NCBI RefSeq assembly: GCF_000720635.1
Contig: NZ_JOCF01000052.1
Coordinates: forward strand, 1-59,191
Direction of reading: 5' to 3'
From: Streptomyces sp. NRRL WC-3742
Lineage (GTDB): Bacteria; Actinomycetota; Actinomycetes; Streptomycetales; Streptomycetaceae
DNA: 59,191 nucleotides
Shown piece by piece: positions 49,750 to 57,829 of the stretch (positions are counted from its first letter, which is position 1; each line of letters starts with the position of its first letter). The notes beneath the pieces were generated by a model that worked only from the letters and a program-made list of their open reading frames with translations, was not told where the DNA came from and ran no database searches. The translations under genes and the position numbers were made by a program.

Positions 49750-52148
49750 GCGCCCTGAGCAAGGTGGTCCGCGCCGGGGTCGGCCGCAAGCGGGTGCAGA
49801 CCCTGGTCATGGTGCTCACCACGATGACGTCCGTGACGGCGTGCATCCTCGCCCTCGGGCTGCTGGTCGCCGCCCAGGCGCCGTACCAGCGCTCCTTCGA
49901 GGACCAGCACGGCGCGCACCTCAACGCGCTGTACGCCCCGTCGGCGAGCCCCGCCCAGCTCGCCGCGGCGGCGCACGCGCCCGGGGTGACGGCCTCGGCC
50001 GGCCCCTACCCGGCGCTCACCCTCCAGCCGCGCGCCGCCGACACCACGATCCCGCCCTCCGGCAGCCTGCTCCCGCCGATGACGCTGGTCGGCCGGGCGC
50101 AGGACGGCCCGATGGACGGCCTGCGGGTCACCATCGGCCGGTGGGTCGCGGGCCCCGGCGAGGTCGTGTTCCTGGACGGGCACTCCCCGCTCACCGTCGG
50201 CGACAGCATGCGGTTCCCGGAGCTGCCCGGGCAGCCCGTGCTCAAGGTGGTCGGCCTCGCCGAATCCGTCTCCTGGAGCGCGGACGGCTGGATCGCCCCC
50301 GAGCAGGTCGCCGGGCTCACGGCCCCCGGCACCACGCCCGCCGCCCAGTACCTGTACCGCTTCGCCCGGGCCGACACCGACGCCGAGGTGGCGGCCGACC
50401 GCGCCGCGCTCGCCGCCGCCGTCCCCGGCGCCGCCCTCACCAAGGTCACCTCCTACCTCCCGGCCCGGGTGGAGGCCAACCGCACGGCCTCCACCTTCGT
50501 CCCCTTCGTCACGGCCTTCGGGGTGCTCGGCCTTGCCATGTCGGTGCTGATCATCGGCGTGGTGGTCAGCGGCGCCGTCACCGCGGCCACCCGGCGCATC
50601 GGCGTCCTCAAGGCCCTGGGCTTCACCCCGGCCCAGGTGGCCCGCGCCTACGTGGGGCAGGCGCTGCTCCCCGCCGGGATCGGCACGGCGCTCGGCGTAC
50701 TGTTCGGCAACCTGTTCTCGGTGCCCGTCCTGGGCGTGGCCCACAAGGCGCTGCGCGGGGGCCTGCTCGGCATCCCCGTCTGGGTGGACGTGGTGGTGGC
50801 CGTCGCCGCACTGGCGGCCGTGACGGGCACGGCGCTGGTGCCCGCGCTCCGGGCCGGGCGGCTGCGCACGGTCGAGGCCCTCGCGGTGGGCCGGGCCACG
50901 GGCGGCGACACCGGGGGAGGGGCGCTCGGCGCCTCGGGCCGGGGCCGGGGCCGGGGCCGGGGCCGGGGCCGGGGCCGGGGCCGGGGTCTGCGGGGCCGGA
51001 TCGACCGGCTCCCCGGGCCGCGCGCCCTGAGCCTCGGGCTGGCGAGCCCGCTCAACCGGCCGGCCCGCTCGGCGACCACGGTCGCCGCCGTGGTCCTGGG
51101 CACGGTCGGGGTCACCCTCTGCGTCGGGCTGACGCTCTCCCTGGGCATCGTCCAGGACGGCCTGACGGCCGGGCGCTCCAGCACGGTCATGGTCGACATC
51201 CCCTTCGACGGGGACAAGGCCCTCGACCACGTGGACGAGGCGGCCGTGGTCCGGGCCGTCCAGGGCCGCCCCGGCACCCGCACCTGGTACAGCACCGTGC
51301 CGTCCCCGGCGGCCCTGGAGGGCGACACCGGCCGCTCCCAGGTGACGGCCTTCACCGGCGACGCCTCCTGGGACGGGTACCAGATGGTCACCGGCCGCTG
51401 GTTCCGGGGCCCCGGGGAGGTCGTGGCGGGCACCCCCTACCTCCGGGCCAACCAGCTCAAGGTCGGAGACACCGTCACCCTCACCGACCACGGCCGCACC
51501 ACCCGGGCGACGATCACCGGCGAGGTGCTGACGAGCAACGACCTCGTCTACCTCGACCGGGCGACGCTCGCCCCGCTCGGGGACCCGGTCCACAGCGAGG
51601 CCGTCTCCTTCCACATCGACCTCACCCCCGGCACCGACGTCCGGAGCTACACGGACGGGCTCGACGCCGAGGTCAAGCCGCTGGGCCTGACGGCCGAGGC
51701 GGGCGGCAACCACCGCAGCATCGTGATGCTGGCGATGAACACCCTGGCCGGGACGCTCACCCTGCTGCTCATCGCGGTCGCGGGCCTCGGGGTGCTCAAC
51801 ACCGTCCTGTTGGACACCCGGGAGCGGGTGCACGACCTCGGCGTGCTCAAGGCGCTCGGCATGTCGCCCCGGCAGACGGTCGGCATGGTCCTCACCTCGG
51901 TCTGCGCCAGCGGACTGATCGCCGGGCTGATCGGCGTCCCGCTCGGCATCCTGGTGCACCACCAGGTCATGCCCGCGATGGCCGACGCCGCCGGCATCGG
52001 CGTGCCCGACTCGGACCTCGCCGTGTTCGACCTCTCGGTGGTGGGGCCGCTGATACTCGGGGGCCTGCTGCTGGCCCTGCTCGGCGCCACCCTCCCCGCC
52101 GTCTGGGCGGCCCGGACCCGGACGGTCACGGCCCTGCGGACGGAGTGA
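49746..52148 (+). CDS. FtsX-like ABC transporter permease with (RG)n linker
   Basis: An 800-aa permease with two FtsX domains (GVLKALGFTPAQVA near residue 285; GVLKALGMSPRQTV near 700) and large extracellular loops, the same layout as the permease at 15545. The cytoplasmic linker between the halves contains about eight Arg-Gly repeats (GRGRGRGRGRG) encoded by a (GGGGCC)7 DNA tract, absent from the paralogue. GTG 49746 overlaps the ATPase stop (GTGA). The 3' end overlaps the convergent DUF2332 gene by 23 bp. Confidence 0.93.
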   Translation: MSALSKVVRAGVGRKRVQTLVMVLTTMTSVTACILALGLLVAAQAPYQRSFEDQHGAHLNALYAPSASPAQLAAAAHAPGVTASAGPYPALTLQPRAADTTIPPSGSLLPPMTLVGRAQDGPMDGLRVTIGRWVAGPGEVVFLDGHSPLTVGDSMRFPELPGQPVLKVVGLAESVSWSADGWIAPEQVAGLTAPGTTPAAQYLYRFARADTDAEVAADRAALAAAVPGAALTKVTSYLPARVEANRTASTFVPFVTAFGVLGLAMSVLIIGVVVSGAVTAATRRIGVLKALGFTPAQVARAYVGQALLPAGIGTALGVLFGNLFSVPVLGVAHKALRGGLLGIPVWVDVVVAVAALAAVTGTALVPALRAGRLRTVEALAVGRATGGDTGGGALGASGRGRGRGRGRGRGRGRGLRGRIDRLPGPRALSLGLASPLNRPARSATTVAAVVLGTVGVTLCVGLTLSLGIVQDGLTAGRSSTVMVDIPFDGDKALDHVDEAAVVRAVQGRPGTRTWYSTVPSPAALEGDTGRSQVTAFTGDASWDGYQMVTGRWFRGPGEVVAGTPYLRANQLKVGDTVTLTDHGRTTRATITGEVLTSNDLVYLDRATLAPLGDPVHSEAVSFHIDLTPGTDVRSYTDGLDAEVKPLGLTAEAGGNHRSIVMLAMNTLAGTLTLLLIAVAGLGVLNTVLLDTRERVHDLGVLKALGMSPRQTVGMVLTSVCASGLIAGLIGVPLGILVHHQVMPAMADAAGIGVPDSDLAVFDLSVVGPLILGGLLLALLGATLPAVWAARTRTVTALRTE
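50936..50988 (+). repeat. (GGGGCC)7 hexanucleotide tract in the permease gene
   Basis: Seven perfect GGGGCC units run from 50941 to 50982, with partial units on both sides. The tract is in frame, encoding Arg-Gly dipeptides, so unit gain or loss changes length by two residues without frameshift. The G-runs could fold into G-quadruplexes. Confidence 0.93.
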
Positions 52149-53190
52149 CGGGGCCATGGGCGCCGAACCAGTCGAGCGACTGCCCGTGCGGCCCGGTGAA
52201 GGCCACCGGCCTTTCGTCCAGGGCGAGGACGAACAGGCCGGTGCGGGCCGGGGCGGTGTGGCGGGGGAGGCGCTCGGCGACGGTCGGCAGTACGGGGAGG
52301 GCCTCGTTGGAGATCCAGTGGCCGGGCAGCTCGCGCATGGTCACGGCGAACTCCTCCCGGGCCTGCGGCGTCAGGTAGGCGAGTACGGCGCTGTGGAACA
52401 CCACCGGCGTCGCCCCCTCCGGCACCTGCGCCACCAACTCCCGTACGGCCGCGTTGAGATCGCCGCGCACCAGGTGCGGCGGCTCGGCCCGGGCGATCCG
52501 CACGGCGCCGCGCAGCCGCTCCCGCCGGTGGGTCTGCTCCGGCCAGACCAGCGCCTCCAGCCAGCGCATGTCGTCCTCGGAGCGGACGTCCAGCGGGTTG
52601 AGGTCGATCCCGGCCCGCCACACCACCTCGGGCATCCGCTTCGCCAGGTCCTCCCCGACGGGCGCGGGCCCGCTGACCGCACAGTCCAGCGTCACCGCAC
52701 CGCTGAACTCCTCCAGGGCCCCGAACTCTTCCAGGGCACCGAACTCCTCGAGGGATCCGAACTCCCCGCCCGAGTAGCGGTACCGGTACCGGTCCGGGTA
52801 CAGGCACAGCCCCGCCGAGGCGCCCACCTCGATCAGTGCGAGCGGCTGCGGCAGCGAGGCCAGCAGCGGCAGCAGGGTCGCGCACCGCCCGGCCTCGTTG
52901 GTCTGGGTGCTCCGCTCGCGCATCGTCGCGGCGATCCCGGCCCAGTGCGCCTCCACCCAGGCACGGAACCGCGGCCAGCCTTCCGTCACCGGCCCGCCCA
53001 GGAACCGGACGGCGCCGAACAGCAGGTTCGGCTGCCGCTTGGCCTCCGGCAGTTGCTCCAGCAGTTCGATCAACCGCCCGTCCCCGGCCAGGCGTTCGGC
53101 GAGGTCCTCGTAGGTCGCCGAATTGCCGTGCGCCTCGTTCACGGCGAAGCGCCGGTAGAGGCCCTCCGTACCACTGTCCATCGTGCCCAT
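52126..53190 (-). CDS. DUF2332 domain-containing protein
   Basis: A 354-aa cytosolic protein matching DUF2332 over its length: LYRRFAVNEAHGNSATYEDLAERLAGD at the start, RQPNLLFGAVRFLGG, LALIEVGASAGLCLYPDRYRYRY (methyltransferase-like loop), GIDLNPLDV and WPEQTHRRERL. The function is unknown. A methyltransferase-like Rossmann relationship is suggested by GASAG and VVFHSAVLAYL but is not proven. An 18-bp DNA repeat encodes EEFGAL tandemly near residue 150. The ATG at 53190 is used; an ATG at 53181 is possible. It overlaps the convergent permease gene by 23 bp. Confidence 0.85.
   Translation of the reverse strand: MGTMDSGTEGLYRRFAVNEAHGNSATYEDLAERLAGDGRLIELLEQLPEAKRQPNLLFGAVRFLGGPVTEGWPRFRAWVEAHWAGIAATMRERSTQTNEAGRCATLLPLLASLPQPLALIEVGASAGLCLYPDRYRYRYSGGEFGSLEEFGALEEFGALEEFSGAVTLDCAVSGPAPVGEDLAKRMPEVVWRAGIDLNPLDVRSEDDMRWLEALVWPEQTHRRERLRGAVRIARAEPPHLVRGDLNAAVRELVAQVPEGATPVVFHSAVLAYLTPQAREEFAVTMRELPGHWISNEALPVLPTVAERLPRHTAPARTGLFVLALDERPVAFTGPHGQSLDWFGAHGPVTPSAGP
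52705..52764 (-). repeat. 18-bp in-frame tandem repeat in the DUF2332 gene
   Basis: GAACTC recurs at 52705, 52723, 52741 and 52759 inside three 18-bp units encoding EEFGAL, EEFGAL and a diverged copy. It is an in-frame minisatellite within the methyltransferase-like part. Confidence 0.85.
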
Positions 53191-53380
53191 CCCCCTCGAA
53201 CTACCTTTCCCAAGAACAGAATCGGATCGGTCTCGGCGGCGGCTTGGTCATCCCTTTGCCGTCCGCCGGACGATCGCCAACCCGGGCCCCGCGAGAGTGA
53301 GGCCACCGGAGCGAACGCCTCCGGAAGCCGCACAGCTCCTGATCATAGGAGGCCCCATGAGGCCGACGTTCCTTCCAGCG

Positions 53381-53680
53381 TCAGCCGGGCCCGTAGTGGT
53401 CGGGCGTGGGGACGGGACGTCCCCCGGCCCCGTTCGGCTCCCCGGGCCGCACCTGCCGCACCACCGCGCGGATGCGGGCGATGGCCCCGCGCACGCCGAA
53501 GGGCTTGGACACGTAGTCTCCCGCGCCGATCTCCAGCCCGACCACCCGGTCCGTCTCGTCGTGCGCGCGCTGATCACGATGATCGGCACGTCCCCGTGCC
53601 GGCGCAGCGCGCGGCACACGTCCAGGCCGTCGGCGGCGAAGGTCAACACCGCCAGCAGCAACCAGGGCGTACGGTTCCGG
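53381..53680 (-). pseudogene. decayed response-regulator receiver domain
   Basis: The minus strand encodes the second half of an OmpR-type receiver in two frames. Near 53660-53570 it reads DGLDVCRALRRHGDVPIIVISAR. After a small insertion within the Ala-Arg codons (about 53563-53570) the frame changes and continues DETDRVVGLEIGAGDYVSKPFGVRGAIARIRAVVRQV to a TGA at 53381-53383. In family alignment the phospho-acceptor Asp position is Ala (LLLAVLTFAADG), and the N-terminal half and DNA-binding domain are missing. No intact partner kinase is adjacent. I infer a dead remnant. Confidence 0.7.
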
Positions 53681-53738
53681 CAATACGCGCACGGCGGCAC
53701 CCTGTTGCCCTGCACCGTCCGGACGAGGGGGCGGGGGG

Positions 53739-54131
53739 TCAGCCCTGCCCGGGCCGCAGGTCCAGTCCGGGGTACGGGCGCGGCCGCAGCTGCCGCGTCA
53801 GCGCCGTCGAGGCGCCCACCACCACCGTCAGCAGCGCGTAGAAGAGCAGTAGCGCCCAGAACGGCGTCGTCGACACGCTCTGCTCCTCGAACCGGCACCA
53901 CGCGTCCGGCGGCAGCCAGGACGCTCCGGTCTCCAGCAGTTGCCCGCCGCCCGCCACCAGGCCCCGCTCGCAGCGCCGGTCGAAGTCCAGCGACCGGGCG
54001 TACAGCAGGCCGTACACCGTGCCCGCCGCCGCGAGGGAGAGCAGCGCCACGGAACCGAGCAGCACCGCCCGTCTTCGCCCGCCGCCCGCCGTACGGATGT
54101 TCGTCACCGGGGCAGCGTACCGGCGTGCCAT
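53739..54131 (-). CDS. small membrane protein, unknown function
   Basis: A 130-aa protein with two spans, AVLLGSVALLSLAAAGTVYGLLYA near residue 25 and FWALLLFYALLTVVVGAS near residue 90. Between them lies an extracytoplasmic loop with two Cys (RRCERGLVAGGG and DAWCRFEEQ), which could form a disulfide. I recognise no family. The ATG at 54131 is used, with GTG 54110 as an alternative. It is a monocistronic gene between the response-regulator remnant and the SUKH gene. Confidence 0.65.
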   Translation of the reverse strand: MARRYAAPVTNIRTAGGGRRRAVLLGSVALLSLAAAGTVYGLLYARSLDFDRRCERGLVAGGGQLLETGASWLPPDAWCRFEEQSVSTTPFWALLLFYALLTVVVGASTALTRQLRPRPYPGLDLRPGQG

Positions 54132-54176
54132 GACAGGCGCGGCCGGGTACGCGGGAGCGCGCCGTTCCGCATCCCC

Positions 54177-54238
54177 GCCCCGGGAACCACCCGCCGTGGC
54201 GTCCCCGGAACCACCCGCCGCGACGCCCCGGGATCACC
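54177..54238. repeat. imperfect direct repeats CCGGAACCACCCGCCG
   Basis: Copies with a period near 24 bp of the segment CCGGGAACCACCCGCCG lie at about 54179 and 54206, with a third degenerate copy (CCGGGATCACCCC) running into the stop of the SUKH gene. The gap is otherwise featureless. Confidence 0.55.
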
Positions 54239-55391
54239 CCAGCAGGCCGCCCAGGTGCCCGTCCTCGGCGAGCAGCCGCCAGGAGCAGCCGGGCGAGGCG
54301 AAGGCCGCCGGGTCGACGGCCTCCACCAGCCCGTCCACCACCGTGCTCAGCAGTGACTGCGGGTCGAACACCGCCCAGGTCTCCCGGATGCTCCTGCCCT
54401 CCCAGCGCTCCCACTCGGCGCGCAGCCGCCCGTACGTCCACAGCGCGTAGAGCAGGGCGGAGAGGTCCCGGTTGAGGTACGCCTCCGGCTGGCCGTCGTC
54501 GTACCAGTCCGGCAGCTCCAGCCGGCCGGTCACGCCGTCCAGGGCGATGGTGAGGTTGGCCGGCCAGTCGCCGAGGGCGAGGAAGTCCCGCTGGTAGGGG
54601 CGGTGTTCCTCGCCGTCGAAGTACTCGGGGTACGCCTGCTCCATGGTGACCAGCGGCTCCGCGCAGGCGCCGAACACCGCGCCGCCCGTCGGCAGGCCGA
54701 TCTCGGTGAGCAGGCGCCGGGTCGGGCCGTGCAGCAGGGTGTCGGGCAGGCTCTCCGGACGGTAGCGGTGCACCAGGCCCGGGCCGTCCTCCTCGTCCGT
54801 GAGCGCCGCCAGCTCCTCCACCAGCTCCGGACCGATCGCGTACGCCGGCCCGTCCGGTCCGCCGGGCAGCGCGCCCCAGCCGAGCGCCCGCACCAGCAGC
54901 GCGGTGTCCCAGTGCGCGGGGGGAGCGCCGGCGGGTCGGTCGAACAGAGCCGGGTCCAGCTCCCGCATCCGCGCCCGCGCCCCGGCCATCACCTCGGCGA
55001 CCACGGCCGGTCCGCGCCGCCCGTCCAGGGAGTCCGCCCGCAAGGCCCCGTCGGCCACCGCGTCGACCTCCCGCACCAGCCCGGCCAGCGACGGCAGGCC
55101 GGAGGCCAGCAGGTCCCGGCGCGCGCCGCCGTCACCGAGGAACACCTCGCCCGTGACGCCGTCCAGCAGCACCAGCCCGCCGACGACGGCGAACGGCGCG
55201 CGGTACTGCGTCTCACCGAGCACGTACAGCCGCTCCGCCCCGGACGGGAAGTCCCGCAGTGGGCCCTCGCCGATCACCCCGAAGTCCAGGAACGCCCCCG
55301 ACTCCGGCAGCCCCCGCTCCGTCAGGAACTCCCGGCTCCCCGCGTGCACCAACCCACCCGGCAGCCCCGCCGCCACCCGCGCGCACCCCAT
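54234..55391 (-). CDS. tandem SUKH-4-like protein
   Basis: A 385-aa protein with two copies of a SUKH-4-like domain. Copy one (about residues 20-160) has SREFLTERGLPESG...PLRDFPSGAERLYVLGET and LVLLDGVTGEVFLGDGG. Copy two (about 210-380) has TRRLLTEIGLPTGGAVFGAC...DFLALGDWPANLTIALDGVTGRLEL. SUKH proteins often are immunity proteins to contact-dependent toxins, but many solitary streptomycete members have no toxin partner. No toxin gene is visible here. ATG 55391 lies behind a GAAGGGGGG stretch. It may form a unit with the Cys-rich gene upstream (17 bp gap). Confidence 0.75.
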   Translation of the reverse strand: MGCARVAAGLPGGLVHAGSREFLTERGLPESGAFLDFGVIGEGPLRDFPSGAERLYVLGETQYRAPFAVVGGLVLLDGVTGEVFLGDGGARRDLLASGLPSLAGLVREVDAVADGALRADSLDGRRGPAVVAEVMAGARARMRELDPALFDRPAGAPPAHWDTALLVRALGWGALPGGPDGPAYAIGPELVEELAALTDEEDGPGLVHRYRPESLPDTLLHGPTRRLLTEIGLPTGGAVFGACAEPLVTMEQAYPEYFDGEEHRPYQRDFLALGDWPANLTIALDGVTGRLELPDWYDDGQPEAYLNRDLSALLYALWTYGRLRAEWERWEGRSIRETWAVFDPQSLLSTVVDGLVEAVDPAAFASPGCSWRLLAEDGHLGGLLG

Positions 55392-55407
55392 CCGCCGCCG
55401 CCCCCCT

Positions 55408-56271
55408 TCACATCCACCCCGCCTGGCCACCCCTGACCCTAGCGTTCTGCCCGGACACCCCGTCCACGTCGTCGGTGAAGCCGCCCGGGTGCGGCAGCCC
55501 GATCCGCTCGAGCGCGGCGGCGACGGCGGGCCAGGAGACGAGGTCGGGGCAGTACCCGGTGGACTGGTTGCTGACCGCCGCCACCTCCCAGCCGCCCGCC
55601 GCCACCTGGAACCCGATCTCCCCGGCGCCCATCACAGGCTCCCCGCCGGCGCAGGCCACGTGCTCACTCCGGCGCGGAGCGAGCCTCAGCGCCCCGCCAA
55701 GGTCGACGACGAAGGTGAACGGCTCCTCCGCCACGCCAACCGTCCCCGCCCAGGCCGCGAACTCCCCCGCCGTCCGCACCGGGGTGCCCGGCGCGCCGCC
55801 CGCCTCCCGCAGCTCCGGCGGCCCGACGTACCGGTAGGCCCGCCCGAACCCCTCCTCGACCTCCGCCCCGACACCCCGTTCGGCCAGCCGCACCCGCCAG
55901 AACGCCATCTCCACCGCCGTCCCGGCCAGGCCGAACTCCCGTAGCTCATTCAGGAGTTCACGCGCCCGCAGCGGCGAGGCCCCGGTGCCCTCGCGCAGCG
56001 CCCGCAGTGCCGCCACCGGATCGCCGAGCGGGGCCGCGAGCCGCAGCCGCGCCGGGCCGTGGGCGGTCAGCAGTGCTTCCCGTACGTCCTGCGGCGTCGG
56101 CTCGGGCCCGGAGTGCTCGCACTGTGCGTCGCCGCAGCCCGGGCAGAAGGACTCGGCGTTCCATGCCAGGGTCCGCCCGCCGTCGCACAGGAACTGCCCG
56201 ACGCTGCGCACCGCCTCGCCCCCGCACGCGGCGCACCGGGCGGCCATCCGGGTGCCCTGCTCCGTGCTCAC
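55408..56271 (-). CDS. Cys-rich hypothetical protein with SUKH neighbour
   Basis: A 287-aa protein. The N-terminus has a zinc-knuckle-like cluster (RCAACGGE...SFCPGCGDAQCEH, residues 12-55). The middle is helical and acidic. The C-terminal block YCPDLVSWPAVAAALERIGLPHPGGFT resembles segments found in proteins near SUKH and deaminase toxin/immunity genes. I cannot assign a function. GTG 56271 follows AGGAGG by 8 nt, so I prefer it to ATG 56247. It is 16 bp upstream of the SUKH gene on the same strand, probably co-transcribed. Confidence 0.7.
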   Translation of the reverse strand: MSTEQGTRMAARCAACGGEAVRSVGQFLCDGGRTLAWNAESFCPGCGDAQCEHSGPEPTPQDVREALLTAHGPARLRLAAPLGDPVAALRALREGTGASPLRARELLNELREFGLAGTAVEMAFWRVRLAERGVGAEVEEGFGRAYRYVGPPELREAGGAPGTPVRTAGEFAAWAGTVGVAEEPFTFVVDLGGALRLAPRRSEHVACAGGEPVMGAGEIGFQVAAGGWEVAAVSNQSTGYCPDLVSWPAVAAALERIGLPHPGGFTDDVDGVSGQNARVRGGQAGWM

Positions 56272-56364
56272 CACGACTGCCTCCTGACCTGGGCCTTTCG
56301 GGGGATGAGTGACAAGGTGGAGCCGGTCGTACCGATCTGACGAGAACCCAGGAAGGGTCCCCAC

Positions 56365-57069
56365 ATGGCCGTCATCCACCGGACCACCCTCAAGCCCAGC
56401 AAGCTGGAGCTGCTCACCGCCTGGCTCCCGTCCCGGCCGTGGTACGTCGGCGGAGGCGAGGGCGAGGGCGGGCCCGAGCTGGTCAAAGCCGGTGGCTTCC
56501 GGCTGGACGACCCGGAGGGCGAGGTCGGGATCGAGTTCATGGTGGTGACCGACCTCTCCGGCGGTGAGGGCGGTGAGGGCGGTGAAGCGGTGGACTACCT
56601 GGTGCCGCTCACGTACCGGGGCGCTCCGCTCGACGGGGCGCAGGACGCGCTGGTGGGAACCGTGGAACACGGGGTGCTGGGGCGGCGCTGGGTGTACGAC
56701 GGGTGCCACGACCCGGTGCTGGTCGCCGAGTTGACCGCCCTGCTGGAGGGCCGGGCCGAGGCCCAGGACCAGAACACCAGCGACGCGGTGGACCGCGAGG
56801 TCACCCGCCGCTACGAAGGCCCCGCCCTGACCGGGGCCGCCGTGGTCGCGGACGGCGGGGCGGGCACGGAGCTGCGCACCCAGGACGGTACGGTCCTGCG
56901 CCTGCACCGCGTCCTCACCCCCTCCCCGGAAGCCCCGGAAACCCCTGAAGCCCCTGAAGCCCCCGAAGCCCCCGAAGCCCCCGAAGCCCCGGAATCCGGA
57001 CACCTCGCCGGCGCCTGGCAGCGGCAGGACGGCACCCGCGCCCGGGGGCTCTTCGTGACCCTGCGCTAG
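56365..57069 (+). CDS. maltokinase N-terminal cap-like domain protein
   Basis: A 234-aa protein. Residues 1-100 (AVIHRTTLKPSKLELLTAWLPSRPWYVGG, VGIEFMVVTDLSGG, DYLVPLTYRGAPLDG, GTVEHGVLGRRWVYDGCHDPV) match the N-terminal cap of mycobacterial/streptomycete maltokinases and TreS fusions. The kinase part is missing, so it is a stand-alone cap-like protein, and binding of a sugar or of a partner is only inferred. The C-terminal third carries (EAP)n repeats encoded by a 9-bp DNA repeat. ATG 56365 follows AGGAAGGG. It is divergent from the Cys-rich gene. Confidence 0.75.
   Translation: MAVIHRTTLKPSKLELLTAWLPSRPWYVGGGEGEGGPELVKAGGFRLDDPEGEVGIEFMVVTDLSGGEGGEGGEAVDYLVPLTYRGAPLDGAQDALVGTVEHGVLGRRWVYDGCHDPVLVAELTALLEGRAEAQDQNTSDAVDREVTRRYEGPALTGAAVVADGGAGTELRTQDGTVLRLHRVLTPSPEAPETPEAPEAPEAPEAPEAPESGHLAGAWQRQDGTRARGLFVTLR
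56936..56997 (+). repeat. 9-bp tandem repeat encoding PEA/EAP
   Basis: Units of the form GAAGCCCCC recur every 9 bp over about 60 bp in the 3' part of the maltokinase-cap gene, encoding PEAPEAPEAPE. They are in frame, so copy number change alters only linker length. Confidence 0.85.
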
Positions 57070-57085
57070 GCCCTGTCCGGGCCCG

Positions 57086-57682
57086 TCACCCCGCCCCGGG
57101 CCCGTCGGCCTCCCGGGCGGCGGATTCGACGCGGGCGTGGTGCGCCCGCCACCAGTCGGCGTCGCCGGGGGCGGTGTTGAGGCCGTCGGGGCGCTGGCCG
57201 ACGGTGCCGTCGACGAGTTCGCGGACGAGGTCGGCGTGGCCGGCGTGCCGGTGGGTCTCGGCGATCATGTGGACGAGGACCCGGTGGAGGGTCTGCTCGG
57301 GCCGGCCCTCGAACGGCAGCCGGCCGACCGCGTCGAGCGGCAGTTCCTCGATGACGGCGTCGGAGTGCGCCCAGACCCGCCGGTAGCGCCCGACGATCTC
57401 CTCGGTGCTCTCGTCCGCGCGGGCCCACAGGTCGGCGTTCGGCTCGACCTCGCCGGTGAACCACACGGGTGCGGGTTCGGCGAAGGGGCGCTCGAACGTG
57501 TCGGCGAAGTACAGGACTTCGGCTCCGGTGACGTGTTTGACGAGGCCCAGCAGGTTGGTGCCGGTGGGGGTCAGGGGGCGGCGGAGGTCGTACTCGGAGA
57601 GGCCGTCGAGCTTCCACAGCAGGACGTCGCGGGCGTCCTGGAGATAGATCCGCAGGTCTGTCTTCTCATCGGTGATTGCCAT
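57086..57682 (-). CDS. DinB/DUF664 family protein
   Basis: A 198-aa four-helix-bundle protein of the DinB/DUF664 type. Metal-ligand His are seen in LLGLVKHVTGAE near residue 50 and MIAETHRHAGHADLVREL near residues 140-150. Other typical blocks are DLRRPLTPTGTNLLG and SDAVIEELPLDAVGRLP. The family includes mycothiol-linked enzymes and metal-dependent hydrolases, so a thiol-dependent transferase is possible but unproven. The ATG at 57682 is used. It is convergent with the cap-like gene (16 bp) and divergent from the imuA-like gene. Confidence 0.87.
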   Translation of the reverse strand: MAITDEKTDLRIYLQDARDVLLWKLDGLSEYDLRRPLTPTGTNLLGLVKHVTGAEVLYFADTFERPFAEPAPVWFTGEVEPNADLWARADESTEEIVGRYRRVWAHSDAVIEELPLDAVGRLPFEGRPEQTLHRVLVHMIAETHRHAGHADLVRELVDGTVGQRPDGLNTAPGDADWWRAHHARVESAAREADGPGAG

Positions 57683-57813
57683 CCGATCAGTCTGTCGATC
57701 ACACGAACGGCGTCCACCGGTTTTCCCTGCCCCAGCCGCCCCCGTACGGCGTTCGCCGAGGTCACGGGCACCGAGAGTGACGAGTGGGGGCGATGAGTCG
57801 GACTTGAATCTTT

Positions 57814-57829
57814 GCGAACGGATGTTCGA
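57814..57829 (+). promoter_or_regulatory. LexA SOS box at the imuA-like start
   Basis: GCGAACGGATGTTCGA matches the actinobacterial SOS consensus TCGAAC-N4-GTTCGA at 11 of 12 defined positions. It overlaps the ATG at 57822-57824. An SOS box at this place fits LexA control of the downstream mutagenesis genes. Confidence 0.75.

Noticed and set aside
54234..56271. Complete polymorphic toxin/immunity pair
   Set aside because: Neither gene shows a toxin domain, export signal or RHS repeats; only the immunity-like fold is visible.
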